A stretch of 18,519 nucleotides of DNA from positions 1-18,519 of the forward strand of contig JAFVCI010000036.1 in NCBI GenBank assembly GCA_017479315.1, read 5' to 3'. Positions 6,778 through 13,985 of the stretch are shown here, one piece after another. The stretch comes from Opitutales bacterium. GTDB lineage: Bacteria > Verrucomicrobiota > Verrucomicrobiia > Opitutales > UBA9783. The notes beneath the pieces are model-generated. The model was not told the origin of the DNA and searched no databases. It saw only the letters and a list, made by a program, of their open reading frames with translations. The position numbers and the translations under genes were made by a program. How positions within the stretch are numbered: the first letter of the stretch is position 1; each line of letters opens with the position of its first letter.

Positions 6778-8223
6778 ATGTCACAATATGAAGCGGTAAT
6801 CGGATTGGAAGTACATGTGCAGTTGAAGACGCGCACGAAGTTGTTGACGCGTGCATCATATCGGTACGGAGAAGAACCGAATACGTTGACGGATGAAGTC
6901 GTACTCGGGTTGCCGGGGACGTTGCCGGTGCTGAATAAAGCAGCGATTTTAAAGGCGGTACAAGTCGGTTGTATGTTCGGGTGCGAGATTGCGCGCAGGT
7001 GCAAATGGGATCGCAAGAATTATTTTTATCCCGATGCGCCGAAGAATTACCAGGTTTCTCAGTTGGATGAGCCTTTATGTAAAGGCGGTTTTGTTGAAAT
7101 TGAATTGGAAGGTTCCGCGCGCAACATTCAGGGGAAGCATCGCAAGGTAGCACTCAATCGCATTCATGTGGAAGAGGATGTCGGAAAATTAACCCACGGT
7201 TCCGAAGGGTCGACGGTGGATTTTAATCGTGCCGGGGTACCGTTGATTGAGATTGTTTCGGAGCCGGACATGCATTCGCCGGAAGAAGTTTTTGCCTATT
7301 TGAAGTCGTTGGAAATGCATTTACGCGCCGTCGGAGCTTCCGATTGCGATATGGAAAAGGGGCAGATGCGTTGCGACGCGAACGTGAGCATTAGAGCGAC
7401 GGGCTCAACAGCATTGGGTACGAAAGTGGAACTGAAGAATTTGAATTCCATCTCGGGCGTTTGCAACGGGGTTCGACATGAAATTCAACGCCAAATCCGT
7501 GCGACCGAAGCGGGCGAAGCGATTGTTCAGGAGACGCGCCGCTGGGATGCGGAGAAAAACAACAGCACTTCCATGCGTTCAAAGGAGAGTGCGCACGATT
7601 ATCGCTATTTTACCGATCCTGATTTGTTCCCGATTACGCTTTCGGAGGCGCAAATTGAGGAACAAAGAAAGCAGGTACCCGAGTTGCCGTTTGTCAAACA
7701 GGAGCGTTATTTGACGACTTTGCATCTGCCTTATACGGTCACATCCGTGCTCTGCCCCGATAAACGCCTCAGCGATTTTTTCGAAGCAACGTTGGCACTT
7801 TACGACAAAAATCCGCTTTCAACCGCCAATTGGATCGCCAATGATTTGTTACGTGAATCGAGTAATCAGCCGTGGCAGTCGTTGAAACTTCCGCCGCAAC
7901 ATTTCGGGGAATTGGTGCGGTTGGTCGACGACGGTATTTTGTCGAAGCAAAGCGCGAAGGAAGTTTTCCTTACGGCGTTTCAAACAGGCGAAATGCCGTC
8001 AAAAATCGTCAAAGAAAAAGGCTTGGAGCTGTCGGTCGATACGAATGAATTGCGAACCTTATGCGAAGAAGTAATTGCCGCATTCCCGAAGCCGGTTGCC
8101 GAATACCGTGCCGGCAAAGAAAAAGCACTCAATGTCCTTAAAGGGCAGTTAATGAAGCGCACCCAGGGGAAAGTGCCGGTGAGCGCGATCGAAAAGACAT
8201 TGACGGAGTGTTTGAAGGGATAA
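6778..8223 (+). CDS. gatB: Asp-tRNA(Asn)/Glu-tRNA(Gln) amidotransferase subunit B
   Basis: GatB binds the mischarged tRNA and phosphorylates its Glu or Asp side chain before ammonia from GatA displaces the phosphate. The protein is 481 residues from ATG 6778, where the canonical MSQYEAVIGLEVHVQL begins after an AAGGAAG ribosome-binding site (6763-6769). A TTG at 6733 is in frame but would add 15 atypical residues. Hallmarks are LGLPGTLPVLN, WDRKNYFYPDAPKNYQ, the kinase-site IHVEEDVGK, VDFNRAGVPLIEIVSEPD, QMRCDANVS and KVELKNLNS. The YqeY-like tail domain covers about the last 130 residues and ends normally. The zinc-site cysteines found near the N-terminus of some GatBs are absent, which is common. 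It is separated from gatC and gatA by three sugar genes, so it may need its own promoter; none is obvious in the 129-bp gap. Confidence 0.95.
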   Translation: MSQYEAVIGLEVHVQLKTRTKLLTRASYRYGEEPNTLTDEVVLGLPGTLPVLNKAAILKAVQVGCMFGCEIARRCKWDRKNYFYPDAPKNYQVSQLDEPLCKGGFVEIELEGSARNIQGKHRKVALNRIHVEEDVGKLTHGSEGSTVDFNRAGVPLIEIVSEPDMHSPEEVFAYLKSLEMHLRAVGASDCDMEKGQMRCDANVSIRATGSTALGTKVELKNLNSISGVCNGVRHEIQRQIRATEAGEAIVQETRRWDAEKNNSTSMRSKESAHDYRYFTDPDLFPITLSEAQIEEQRKQVPELPFVKQERYLTTLHLPYTVTSVLCPDKRLSDFFEATLALYDKNPLSTANWIANDLLRESSNQPWQSLKLPPQHFGELVRLVDDGILSKQSAKEVFLTAFQTGEMPSKIVKEKGLELSVDTNELRTLCEEVIAAFPKPVAEYRAGKEKALNVLKGQLMKRTQGKVPVSAIEKTLTECLKG

Positions 8224-8293
8224 AAGTAATTCCTGTCGGATAAAAGTTTCTTTCGAGATTGTTTTGATACGCATGCGTCGGTGAGGTTGTAAC

Positions 8294-8335
8294 GCTTCGG
8301 CTGAAGCTGTTGGGAGGTGACCCAAGTATATTTGG
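8294..8335. other. Cluster of short inverted repeats between gatB and der
   Basis: Three dyads follow each other: GCTTC-GGCT-GAAGC (8294-8307), TTGGG-AGGTGA-CCCAA (8310-8325) and the near-palindrome CCAAGTATATTTGG (8322-8335). None is followed by a T-run, so they are not classical terminators. They may form the 3' end of the gatB message or an operator ahead of der. A possible der -10 (TACAAT, 8375-8380) lacks a good -35. Confidence 0.25.
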
Positions 8336-8422
8336 TGTTAAGTTTGTTTTTCGGAAAGCAACAGTGGTTCGGTGTACAATCTCCTTGCTCAATTTTCGCT
8401 CCCGTGAAAAAATAATCTCACC

Positions 8423-9853
8423 ATGTCCTTTCCTTCGGTTTTGCTGTTCGGTCGAACGAATGTCGGGAAAAGTACACTGTTTAATCGATTGACGAAAACC
8501 AAAACGGCGGTTGTGTATGACCGACCAGGCGTAACGCGCGATTTTCTGACGGCGACAGTGGACGATTTATTCCAACTGACCGACAGCGGCGGGTTGTTTG
8601 CGCCGACGGATGCTTTCACACAGGCGATTGAAGCGCGCGTGACGGAAGCTTTGGAGAAAGCCGACGCGGTGGTTTGGGTGGTCGACGGGCGTTGCGGACT
8701 GACACCGACGGATTTAACGCTGGCGGAGCAACTGCGGAAGTTAAAGGTTCCGCGCATTTTGGTGATCAACAAAGTCGATCGATCGGAAGACGAGGAAGAT
8801 TTGGCGGAATTTTATAAATCGGGTTTTGAGATTGTGATTCCGATTTCGGCGGAACACGACCGCAACATCGATGTTTTAAAGGAAGCTGTTGTGCGGGCGT
8901 TGCCGAAGTCGGAAGTGTGTGTGGTCGATGTGCCGATTGTCGCGAAATTTGCCCTCATCGGTCGTCCGAACGTCGGGAAGTCCTCTTTAACGAATGCTTT
9001 ATTGGGGGAAGAGCGCGCCTTGGTCAGTGCGACGGCGGGTACAACGCGCGATGCCGTCGAGTGTCCGTTTGCGTGGACATTCAAAACGGGGCAAACGGAA
9101 CGTTTCAAGCTGATTTATACGGCGGGTGTGCGTAAAAAAACATCGGATTCCGTGGAATTTTACGCCTCCGTTCGGACACGTGCCGCGATGGCGGAGGCAG
9201 ACATTGCCGTGGTTTTGCTGGATGCGCTGACGGGACCGACGGCGTTGGATAAACTTCTTCTGAATGAGGTTTCAACGTTGGGCAAAGGCTGTCTGTTGGT
9301 TGTTAATAAGTGGGATCTTGCGCGCGAACAATTGGAACGGGACGGAGAAGACATTGTGAAGTTTCAAAAGAAGTTTCTGGAAGCGTTGCGCAAGGTTTGT
9401 CCGTTCACCGACGCGCCGATTGTGTTTTTGTCGGCAAAAACCGGCGACGGATTGGAAGTTTTATTAAGAGAAATCAAGGCTCTACGAAAGCGGTTAAGTA
9501 CAAAATTGACGACGGGTGCGCTCAATCGTTGTTTGCAGGCGTTGCAACTGCGGCAACCGCCGAGTGCCGACGGCGGAAAACGCTTCAAAATTTATTATGC
9601 GGCGCAGACGGGGCAAATGCCGATGATGATAAAAGTATTTTGCAATCGTTGCGCGTGGATGCCGACGACATACGTGCGGTTTTTGGAGAATGGTTTGCGC
9701 AAAACATTTCCGCTGGCGGGTTGCCCCGTTAAGTGGGAATGGGTTGAGAAGCCGCAAAAGGAGGTCTCGGAGACGGGAAAAACGGCGGCGGGGTGGGCAA
9801 AAAGAACGGTTCCTCGCGGGAAACGCGTCCAAAATGCTCCAAAAGACGGTTAG
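8423..9853 (+). CDS. der: Ribosome biogenesis GTPase Der (EngA), with altered G3 motif in the second GTPase domain
   Basis: Der is a two-GTPase-domain protein required for 50S subunit maturation. In its 476 residues, domain 1 shows GRTNVGKS (10-17; Thr for the usual Pro), Thr38, DSGG (54-57) and NKVD (116-119). Domain 2 shows GRPNVGKS (180-187), NKWD (295-298) and SAKTG. The C-terminal KH-like domain runs from roughly residue 365 to 450 (KRFKIYYAAQTGQMP, FLENGLRKTFPL), followed by a basic tail. The odd point is residue 232: the family's DTAG in domain 2 reads YTAG (codon TAT, 9116-9118), one base from GAT. This Asp normally coordinates the Mg-water in the nucleotide site. All other motifs are intact and the frame is unbroken. 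It ends in TAG. The recombinase start lies just downstream or overlaps the 3' end, depending on the start used. Confidence 0.93.
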   Translation: MSFPSVLLFGRTNVGKSTLFNRLTKTKTAVVYDRPGVTRDFLTATVDDLFQLTDSGGLFAPTDAFTQAIEARVTEALEKADAVVWVVDGRCGLTPTDLTLAEQLRKLKVPRILVINKVDRSEDEEDLAEFYKSGFEIVIPISAEHDRNIDVLKEAVVRALPKSEVCVVDVPIVAKFALIGRPNVGKSSLTNALLGEERALVSATAGTTRDAVECPFAWTFKTGQTERFKLIYTAGVRKKTSDSVEFYASVRTRAAMAEADIAVVLLDALTGPTALDKLLLNEVSTLGKGCLLVVNKWDLAREQLERDGEDIVKFQKKFLEALRKVCPFTDAPIVFLSAKTGDGLEVLLREIKALRKRLSTKLTTGALNRCLQALQLRQPPSADGGKRFKIYYAAQTGQMPMMIKVFCNRCAWMPTTYVRFLENGLRKTFPLAGCPVKWEWVEKPQKEVSETGKTAAGWAKRTVPRGKRVQNAPKDG

Positions 9854-9894
9854 AAAGGAACATTTCTGTTCCTGTGATTACGGTTTTAGGCACC

Positions 9895-10827
9895 ATGAAT
9901 AAAGCGGAGGGTGAAGGTGCTTCACAAAAGTCGTCAGAGGCTGGCGCTTCCGCGAATGATGCGGAATCCGAGTATTTGCGGGCGTTTGAGCAGTATCTCA
10001 AACAGCGCAATTATTCACCTTACACACAGCGCGACTACCTGCAATCGGTGACCGAATGGTATCGCTTTATCCGCAAGCGCAGGCAGGCAATCGAGGATAT
10101 GCGCAATTTGAACGTTTTTTTGCAGCAAAGAGCCGTCGGGAAACGAACGCTCAACCATGATTTGTCGGCATTGCGCACGTTTTTTCGGTTTTTGGAGCAG
10201 CGCAACAACATCCCGATGCCGCGGGAATTAAAAGAAATCAGCCCGAAGTTTGAGGCGAAATTGCCGACGTTTTTTACCGTCGAACAGATCGAAAAGTTAC
10301 TCCGAACACCTGATGCTATGTTTGCGGCGGGGCGATTAAGCGAATTTCTCTGGCGTCGCGACAAAGCACTTTTGGAATTGTTGTACGGCAGCGGCATCCG
10401 CATCGGGGAGTTGACAGGATTGCGTTGCGAACACGTGCAATGGGAACGGCAGCTCATTCGTGTGCTCGGGAAAGGACGCAAAGAGCGCATCGTGCCGTTC
10501 GGGAAACCTGCTTTGGAGGCGCTTCAAGCGTTGCATCGTTATGTTCAAACGCCGTTTCTTATTCCGAACCAAGCGGGGCGGGCATTGACGGCGCGTTCGG
10601 CGGAATTGACGATGAAGAAGTACCTCGAAGCCGCACAGTTGCCCTTAAATATGACGCCGCACAGCTGTCGTCACAGTTACGCAACGCATTTGTTGCAAAA
10701 CGGCGCGGATTTGCGGGTCGTACAGGAGTTACTGGGGCACGCAAGCCTGTCAACGACGCAAAAATACACGCACGTGAACATTCGCTTTTTGCAAAACATT
10801 TATCACAAAGCGCACCCGCAGAGTTAA
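9895..10827 (+). CDS. xerC: Xer-type tyrosine recombinase (XerC/XerD)
   Basis: This is a site-specific recombinase of the kind that resolves chromosome dimers at dif. From ATG 9895 it has 310 residues: an N-terminal SAM-like arm (YLKQRNYSPYTQRDYLQSV, LNHDLSALRTFFRFLEQ) and a catalytic domain with all six residues, Arg169 (GSGIRIGEL), Lys193 (GKGRKERIVP), His256 and Arg259 (HSCRH), His282 (LGHASL) and Tyr291 (QKYTH). The start is uncertain. The frame is open back to GTG 9793 inside der, and an AAAGGAA at 9854-9860 lies 13 nt before a GTG at 9874; ATG 9895 has only AGG at 9888-9890. XerC and XerD cannot be told apart here. The housekeeping neighbours and normal length argue against a phage integrase. 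No dif site was recognised in the window. Confidence 0.88.
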   Translation: MNKAEGEGASQKSSEAGASANDAESEYLRAFEQYLKQRNYSPYTQRDYLQSVTEWYRFIRKRRQAIEDMRNLNVFLQQRAVGKRTLNHDLSALRTFFRFLEQRNNIPMPRELKEISPKFEAKLPTFFTVEQIEKLLRTPDAMFAAGRLSEFLWRRDKALLELLYGSGIRIGELTGLRCEHVQWERQLIRVLGKGRKERIVPFGKPALEALQALHRYVQTPFLIPNQAGRALTARSAELTMKKYLEAAQLPLNMTPHSCRHSYATHLLQNGADLRVVQELLGHASLSTTQKYTHVNIRFLQNIYHKAHPQS

Positions 10828-10835
10828 AGTGATAG

Positions 10836-10866
10836 AAAAAAAGGTGTTTGTCGCGATTAAAGCACC
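10836..10866 (-). terminator. Rho-independent terminator of bioD-bioA
   Basis: On the minus strand GGTGCTTT and AAACACC form a stem (one bulged C) around a 9-nt loop, followed directly by seven T residues (complement of 10836-10842). It begins 9 bp after the bioA stop, in the 48-bp gap between convergent bioA and the recombinase. Confidence 0.7.
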
Positions 10867-10875
10867 GAGAAATTT

Positions 10876-12120
10876 CTAGACCGACTTCAACGCGCGTTGT
10901 ATTTCATTATATACCCAGGTTAGCTCCTCCATCGTAATGCACAGCGGCGGCAGTACATAGAGCGTCGATCCGAGCGGGCGCATAAAAATGTTGCGTTCGA
11001 ACAGAGCCCGCACCAGACGTTTGGCGGTTTGCGGTGAAATAACATCAAAGGCATCGATGAGCCCGCATGTTCGTCGTTTTGTAACGCTATCCAACGGTCG
11101 GGAGCGGTAAAACCGTTCGATGGTCGCAACTTTTTGACGGGTTTCGGGGCGCATGAAAATTTCGAGCGATTTGCACGCGGCGGCGCAGGCAATCGGGTTG
11201 CCCGTGTAAGAATGACCGTGAATAAGGGTTTTTTTCGGGTCATCCGAAAGAAAAGCGTTATAAACCTCATCGGTTGCAATCGTGAGCGACAGCGGCAAAA
11301 ATCCGCCCGTGAGTGCCTTCGAAAGACAGGCAATGTCGGGTTTTTCGCTCACGTGATCCATGGCAAAAAACCGTCCCGTTCGGTAAAATCCCGTAAAAAC
11401 CTCATCAAAAATCACCAAAATTCCGAATTTGCGCACCGTTTTCACCAGCTTTTCCAAAAATTGCGGTCGATGCATGACCATGCCGCGAGCACCTTGAATA
11501 AGCGGTTCGACGATGAGTGCGCAAAAGGAAGCTCCTTCCGTTTGAAGTTTTTTTTCAAGATTTTCGAGAATTTGCGCTTCCGAGGCTTCCAAGTCCTGAA
11601 CGCCTTCGTACGTTTCGGGTACAGGGATTGTAAAAGTGTCGAAGAAAAATTCGGAAAAATTAAAGTGGTACATCGAATGCTTCCCCGAAACGCTCATGGC
11701 ACCATAGGTATCGCCGTGATAGGCGCCTTCAAGGCAAAGGTACTTCTTACGTCGGGTATCGCCCTGATTTTTGAAGTACTGATAAGCGATTTTTAGGGCA
11801 ACTTCCACCGCCGTGGAGCCGTTGTCGGAAAAGAAAAAGTGCTTCAACGTCGGCGGCAAAACGGTTTTCAAATTTTGGACCAGCGTTTCGGCGGGCTGAT
11901 GGGTGAAAGCGGTTAAAATGACCTGTTCCAGCGTCGATGCCTGTTGCGCAATCGCGGCGGCGATCTCTTTGTTGCCGTGCCCGTGCGCCGTCACCCACCA
12001 GCTCGAAATCATGTCCGCGTAGCGCTTGCCGCTTTCGTCGTACAACCAAATGCCGTCGCCTTTGACAATTTTAATGGGTTTTTCGGCGGTTTTTTCCTGT
12101 GTGAACGGTCTCCAAATCAT
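10876..12120 (-). CDS. bioA: Adenosylmethionine--8-amino-7-oxononanoate aminotransferase
   Basis: BioA transfers the amino group of S-adenosylmethionine to KAPA, giving DAPA for biotin synthesis. It is a fold-type I PLP enzyme of 414 residues. Family features are IWRPFTQEKTA at the N-terminus, SSWWVTAHGHGN, SDNGSTAVEVALKIAYQYF, YHGDTYGAMSVSG, the PLP-binding DEVFTGFYRTG and the Schiff-base Lys268 in SKALTGG, then HGHSYTGNPIACAAA. SSWWV together with GHGHSYTGN separates it from ornithine-type class III aminotransferases. Its ATG overlaps the bioD stop by 4 nt (ATGA, 12120-12117), so the two are co-transcribed and probably translationally coupled. It ends in TAG, followed by a good terminator. 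Confidence 0.95.
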   Translation of the reverse strand: MIWRPFTQEKTAEKPIKIVKGDGIWLYDESGKRYADMISSWWVTAHGHGNKEIAAAIAQQASTLEQVILTAFTHQPAETLVQNLKTVLPPTLKHFFFSDNGSTAVEVALKIAYQYFKNQGDTRRKKYLCLEGAYHGDTYGAMSVSGKHSMYHFNFSEFFFDTFTIPVPETYEGVQDLEASEAQILENLEKKLQTEGASFCALIVEPLIQGARGMVMHRPQFLEKLVKTVRKFGILVIFDEVFTGFYRTGRFFAMDHVSEKPDIACLSKALTGGFLPLSLTIATDEVYNAFLSDDPKKTLIHGHSYTGNPIACAAACKSLEIFMRPETRQKVATIERFYRSRPLDSVTKRRTCGLIDAFDVISPQTAKRLVRALFERNIFMRPLGSTLYVLPPLCITMEELTWVYNEIQRALKSV

Positions 12121-12716
12121 GATAAAATTTTTGGAATTTCCAACGGCAACGGCGTTTGTCCAAATAACGCCTTTAAATCGTTTGTTTCGGGCAAAACTGC
12201 CAGAATGTGCACCTTTGAAAAGTGTTCGATGGTTTCCCGAATATTTTTTTCGATGTCGCCGCAGATAATGATGCCCAAGACGGGAATGTTGCGTTGATGT
12301 AGGGCGAAAATCGTCAATAATACGTGGTTAATCATGCCCAACTTCGAACGGGTGACGACAATGGCAGTTGCGTGCATTTGTTCGATGACGTCGAGCATAA
12401 AGAAATTTTCGGCAATCGGCACCAACAGCCCGCCGGCGCCTTCGATAAGCATTTTATCGCGATCGGTTTGCAATTTTCGGATATCGATCGTTTTTTGCTC
12501 CAAACGCGCCGCATCCCACGCCGACAAAGGAGCTTTCAGGCGATACGCGTCGGGCAAAATTTTCGTCTGCGGGGCAAACTTTTGAATGACATCGCTGTCG
12601 GCATCGCTTCCCGTCTGGATCGGTTTCCAATAGATTGTCTTAATTTTGGAACAAATCCATGCGGAAACCGTTGTTTTGCCGGCATCGGTATCCGTTCCGG
12701 TGATAAACAGGTTCAT
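12117..12716 (-). CDS. bioD: ATP-dependent dethiobiotin synthetase
   Basis: BioD closes the ureido ring of dethiobiotin from DAPA, CO2 and ATP. At 199 residues it is a little shorter than the about 225 usual for the family. The P-loop is GTDTDAGKTT (7-16, Lys14). KPIQTGSDAD follows with catalytic-site Lys31, and then EGAGGLLVPI, the substrate-binding segment. The C-terminal part has VTRSKLGMINHVLLTI and LGIIICGDIE, as in the P-loop dethiobiotin family. The start is ATG 12716, with AGGAAAG (complement of 12724-12730) slightly far upstream. First gene of the minus-strand bio operon, it has a 5' leader of about 120 nt if the promoter at 12845-12874 is used. Confidence 0.93.
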   Translation of the reverse strand: MNLFITGTDTDAGKTTVSAWICSKIKTIYWKPIQTGSDADSDVIQKFAPQTKILPDAYRLKAPLSAWDAARLEQKTIDIRKLQTDRDKMLIEGAGGLLVPIAENFFMLDVIEQMHATAIVVTRSKLGMINHVLLTIFALHQRNIPVLGIIICGDIEKNIRETIEHFSKVHILAVLPETNDLKALFGQTPLPLEIPKILS

Positions 12717-12744
12717 GCAAATGTCTTTCCTACAACCATGCCTC

Positions 12745-12760
12745 GTGCTAAGTTAAGCAC
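12745..12760 (-). other. Hairpin in the bioD leader
   Basis: GTGCT and AGCAC form a 5-bp stem with a 6-nt loop in the untranslated leader of bioD, about 30 nt before the start codon. No T-run follows, and no known riboswitch was recognised. It may be incidental. Confidence 0.2.
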
Positions 12761-12809
12761 CACCCGTCGTGCTCGTCAACCGTTCGCCTTTATTCAAGGA
12801 ACAGATCAA

Positions 12810-12847
12810 AATTAGATATACAATAACAAGTTTAATAGTTTCTAATT
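12810..12847. promoter_or_regulatory. Candidate biotin operator overlapping the bioD -10
   Basis: Perfect 7-bp arms AATTAGA (12810-12816) and TCTAATT (12841-12847) are separated by 24 bp, 38 bp overall, and the right arm covers most of the -10 box. Position and size resemble the 40-bp BirA operator of E. coli, which also lies between divergent bio genes. The arm sequence is not the familiar BirA half-site, so the regulator is unknown. Confidence 0.35.
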
Positions 12848-12874
12848 ATATTAAATTTTATAAATTTTTGTCAA
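12845..12874 (-). promoter_or_regulatory. Strong sigma70-type promoter for bioD-bioA
   Basis: On the minus strand a perfect -35 TTGACA (12874-12869) and a perfect -10 TATAAT (12850-12845) are separated by 18 bp. Transcription should begin near 12838. This is the best promoter match I found in the window. Confidence 0.7.
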
Positions 12875-12910
12875 GCAAAAAAGAAGCAAAGGACGTCACG
12901 CGAGAGATTT

Positions 12911-12957
12911 AACTTTATTCCCGATGACGGAAATTCTATATGGGAAGCGCATGGTGA
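12911..12957 (+). repeat. Upstream copy of a diverged direct repeat at the bioB start
   Basis: This block runs AACTTT...CGATG...ATTCTATAT...GCGCATGGTGA and aligns with 13006-13053 at an offset of 95-96 bp; by hand about three quarters of positions match. It contains its own ATGGT with a GGGAAG in front and opens an 18-codon ORF (12951-13007) ending in TAA. Confidence 0.5.
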
Positions 12958-13007
12958 TTTTTGTATCGCTGTTTGACGGAGGAAGTGGAACGTTGCGAAA
13001 CAAATAA
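12951..13007 (+). CDS. Possible 18-codon upstream ORF before bioB
   Basis: The ORF runs from ATG 12951 to TAA 13005-13007, encoding 18 residues starting MVIFVSLFDGG. GGGAAG at 12942-12947 sits 3 nt before the ATG. It starts in the upstream copy of the repeat that also holds the bioB start, so it may be a remnant of a duplicated initiation region rather than a working leader peptide. No codon run suggestive of attenuation is seen. Confidence 0.2.
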   Translation: MVIFVSLFDGGSGTLRNK

Positions 13008-13053
13008 CTTTGTCATCGATGCCGAACAATTCTATATAAGAGGCGTATGGTAA
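13006..13053 (+). repeat. Downstream copy of the diverged direct repeat, covering the bioB initiation site
   Basis: This is the partner of 12911-12957. In the last 16 bases (13038-13053) all five differences from the upstream copy are transitions. It includes TATATA (13033-13038), an AAGAGG ribosome-binding site (13038-13043) and ATG 13047. TTTGTC (13009-13014) with TATATA at 18-bp spacing could be a promoter giving a nearly leaderless message. Confidence 0.5.
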
Positions 13054-13985
13054 CCTTCGAAGAAGCGTTTCAAATTTTCAACCGACCGTTTTTTACGTTG
13101 TTGCGGACGGCGCACGAGGTGCATTGTAAAAATTTTGATGAACAAACGGTGCAAATCAGCGGCATTTTGAGCGTTCGCACGGGCGGTTGTTCGGAAGATT
13201 GTGCCTATTGCGCACAGGCGGCGCGCAACGGTACAAAATTTCCGAAGCAGCCGATGTTAGATTTGGAAACCGTTGTTGCCGCGGCAAAACGCGCCAAAGA
13301 GCATGGTGCAAGCCGCTTTTGCATGAGCACGTCGGGACGCTGTTTGGAGGCGGACAAGTTTGAAGCCATTTGCGACATGATCCGTGCGGTCAAAGCGTTG
13401 GGGCTGGAAACCTGCGTGACGACGGGCTTTTTAACGCAGACGCAGGCGCAAAAATTGAAGGACGCGGGTTTGGATTATTACAATCACAACATTGATACGT
13501 CGCCGGAATTTTATCCGAACGTTGCGACGACGCGCACTATCGAGGATCGTCTGAAAACCATCGAAATTGTTCAATCGGTCGGCATTAACGTATGCGCAGG
13601 CGGGATTGTCGGGATGGGAGAAACGAACGAAGATCGCGTGAAAATGCTGGTTTGCCTGGCGAATTTAAAAACGCCGCCGCGGTGCGTTCCGATCAATAAA
13701 TTGGTGAAAATTCCCGGGACGCGCGTCGACGATTCAAAGCCGATCGACGATTTCGATTTCATCCGTTTGATTGCCGTTGCACGCCTGCTGATGCCGGGAT
13801 CGTATGTGAAAATTGCCGCCGGAAGAAATACCCTTTCGCCGTCAACGCAGGCGCTTTGTCTGTTCGCCGGCGCGAATGCCTTATTCTCGGGTGAGAAACT
13901 CTTAACGGTCGATAATGTCGAAGACGGTTGCGATGCGGCGTTGTTTCGGAAGTTGAATGTGAAATTGGAGAAGCCGAAGGAATAA
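13047..13985 (+). CDS. bioB: Biotin synthase (radical SAM)
   Basis: BioB inserts sulfur into dethiobiotin using a [4Fe-4S] cluster with SAM and an auxiliary [2Fe-2S] cluster as sulfur donor. The 312 residues align with E. coli BioB at a constant offset of five. The radical-SAM cysteines are C48, C52 and C55 (CSEDCAYC). The [2Fe-2S] cysteines are C92, C123 and C183. YYNHNIDTSPEFY, GGIVGMGET and VPINKLVK are as expected. The C-terminal tail after FRKLNVK is short compared with E. coli. Two positions differ: the auxiliary-cluster ligand Arg260 is Lys255 (YVKIAAGR), and Ser283 is Ala278. Both need real codon change and the rest of the protein is intact, so this looks like a natural variant. The start is ATG 13047 with AAGAGG close upstream. 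It is transcribed away from bioD and bioA, alone. Confidence 0.95.
   Translation: MVTFEEAFQIFNRPFFTLLRTAHEVHCKNFDEQTVQISGILSVRTGGCSEDCAYCAQAARNGTKFPKQPMLDLETVVAAAKRAKEHGASRFCMSTSGRCLEADKFEAICDMIRAVKALGLETCVTTGFLTQTQAQKLKDAGLDYYNHNIDTSPEFYPNVATTRTIEDRLKTIEIVQSVGINVCAGGIVGMGETNEDRVKMLVCLANLKTPPRCVPINKLVKIPGTRVDDSKPIDDFDFIRLIAVARLLMPGSYVKIAAGRNTLSPSTQALCLFAGANALFSGEKLLTVDNVEDGCDAALFRKLNVKLEKPKE

Larger units (their letters stand above)
12717..13046. promoter_or_regulatory. Divergent biotin control region (bioD / bioB intergenic)
   Basis: This 330-bp spacer separates bioD (minus) from bioB (plus). Listed separately within it are a strong minus-strand promoter, a 38-bp dyad over its -10, a hairpin in the bioD leader and a duplicated 47-bp block next to bioB. 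The centre, about 12805-12885, is very AT-rich. No convincing longer gene was found; an 18-codon ORF (12951-13007) lies in the upstream repeat copy. Confidence 0.7.

Noticed and set aside
6778..8223. GatB lacking the N-terminal zinc-site cysteines as an unusual variant
   Set aside because: Many GatB proteins, including the S. aureus type, also lack them; the rest of the enzyme is intact.
9793..9894. N-terminal extension of the Xer recombinase overlapping der
   Set aside because: The extra residues are low-complexity and basic and overlap the der tail; family length fits ATG 9895 better, though GTG 9874 is not excluded.
11134..11796. 220-codon plus-strand frame inside bioA
   Set aside because: It lies antisense to a highly conserved gene, has no recognisable motif and no ribosome-binding site; it is a frame shadow.
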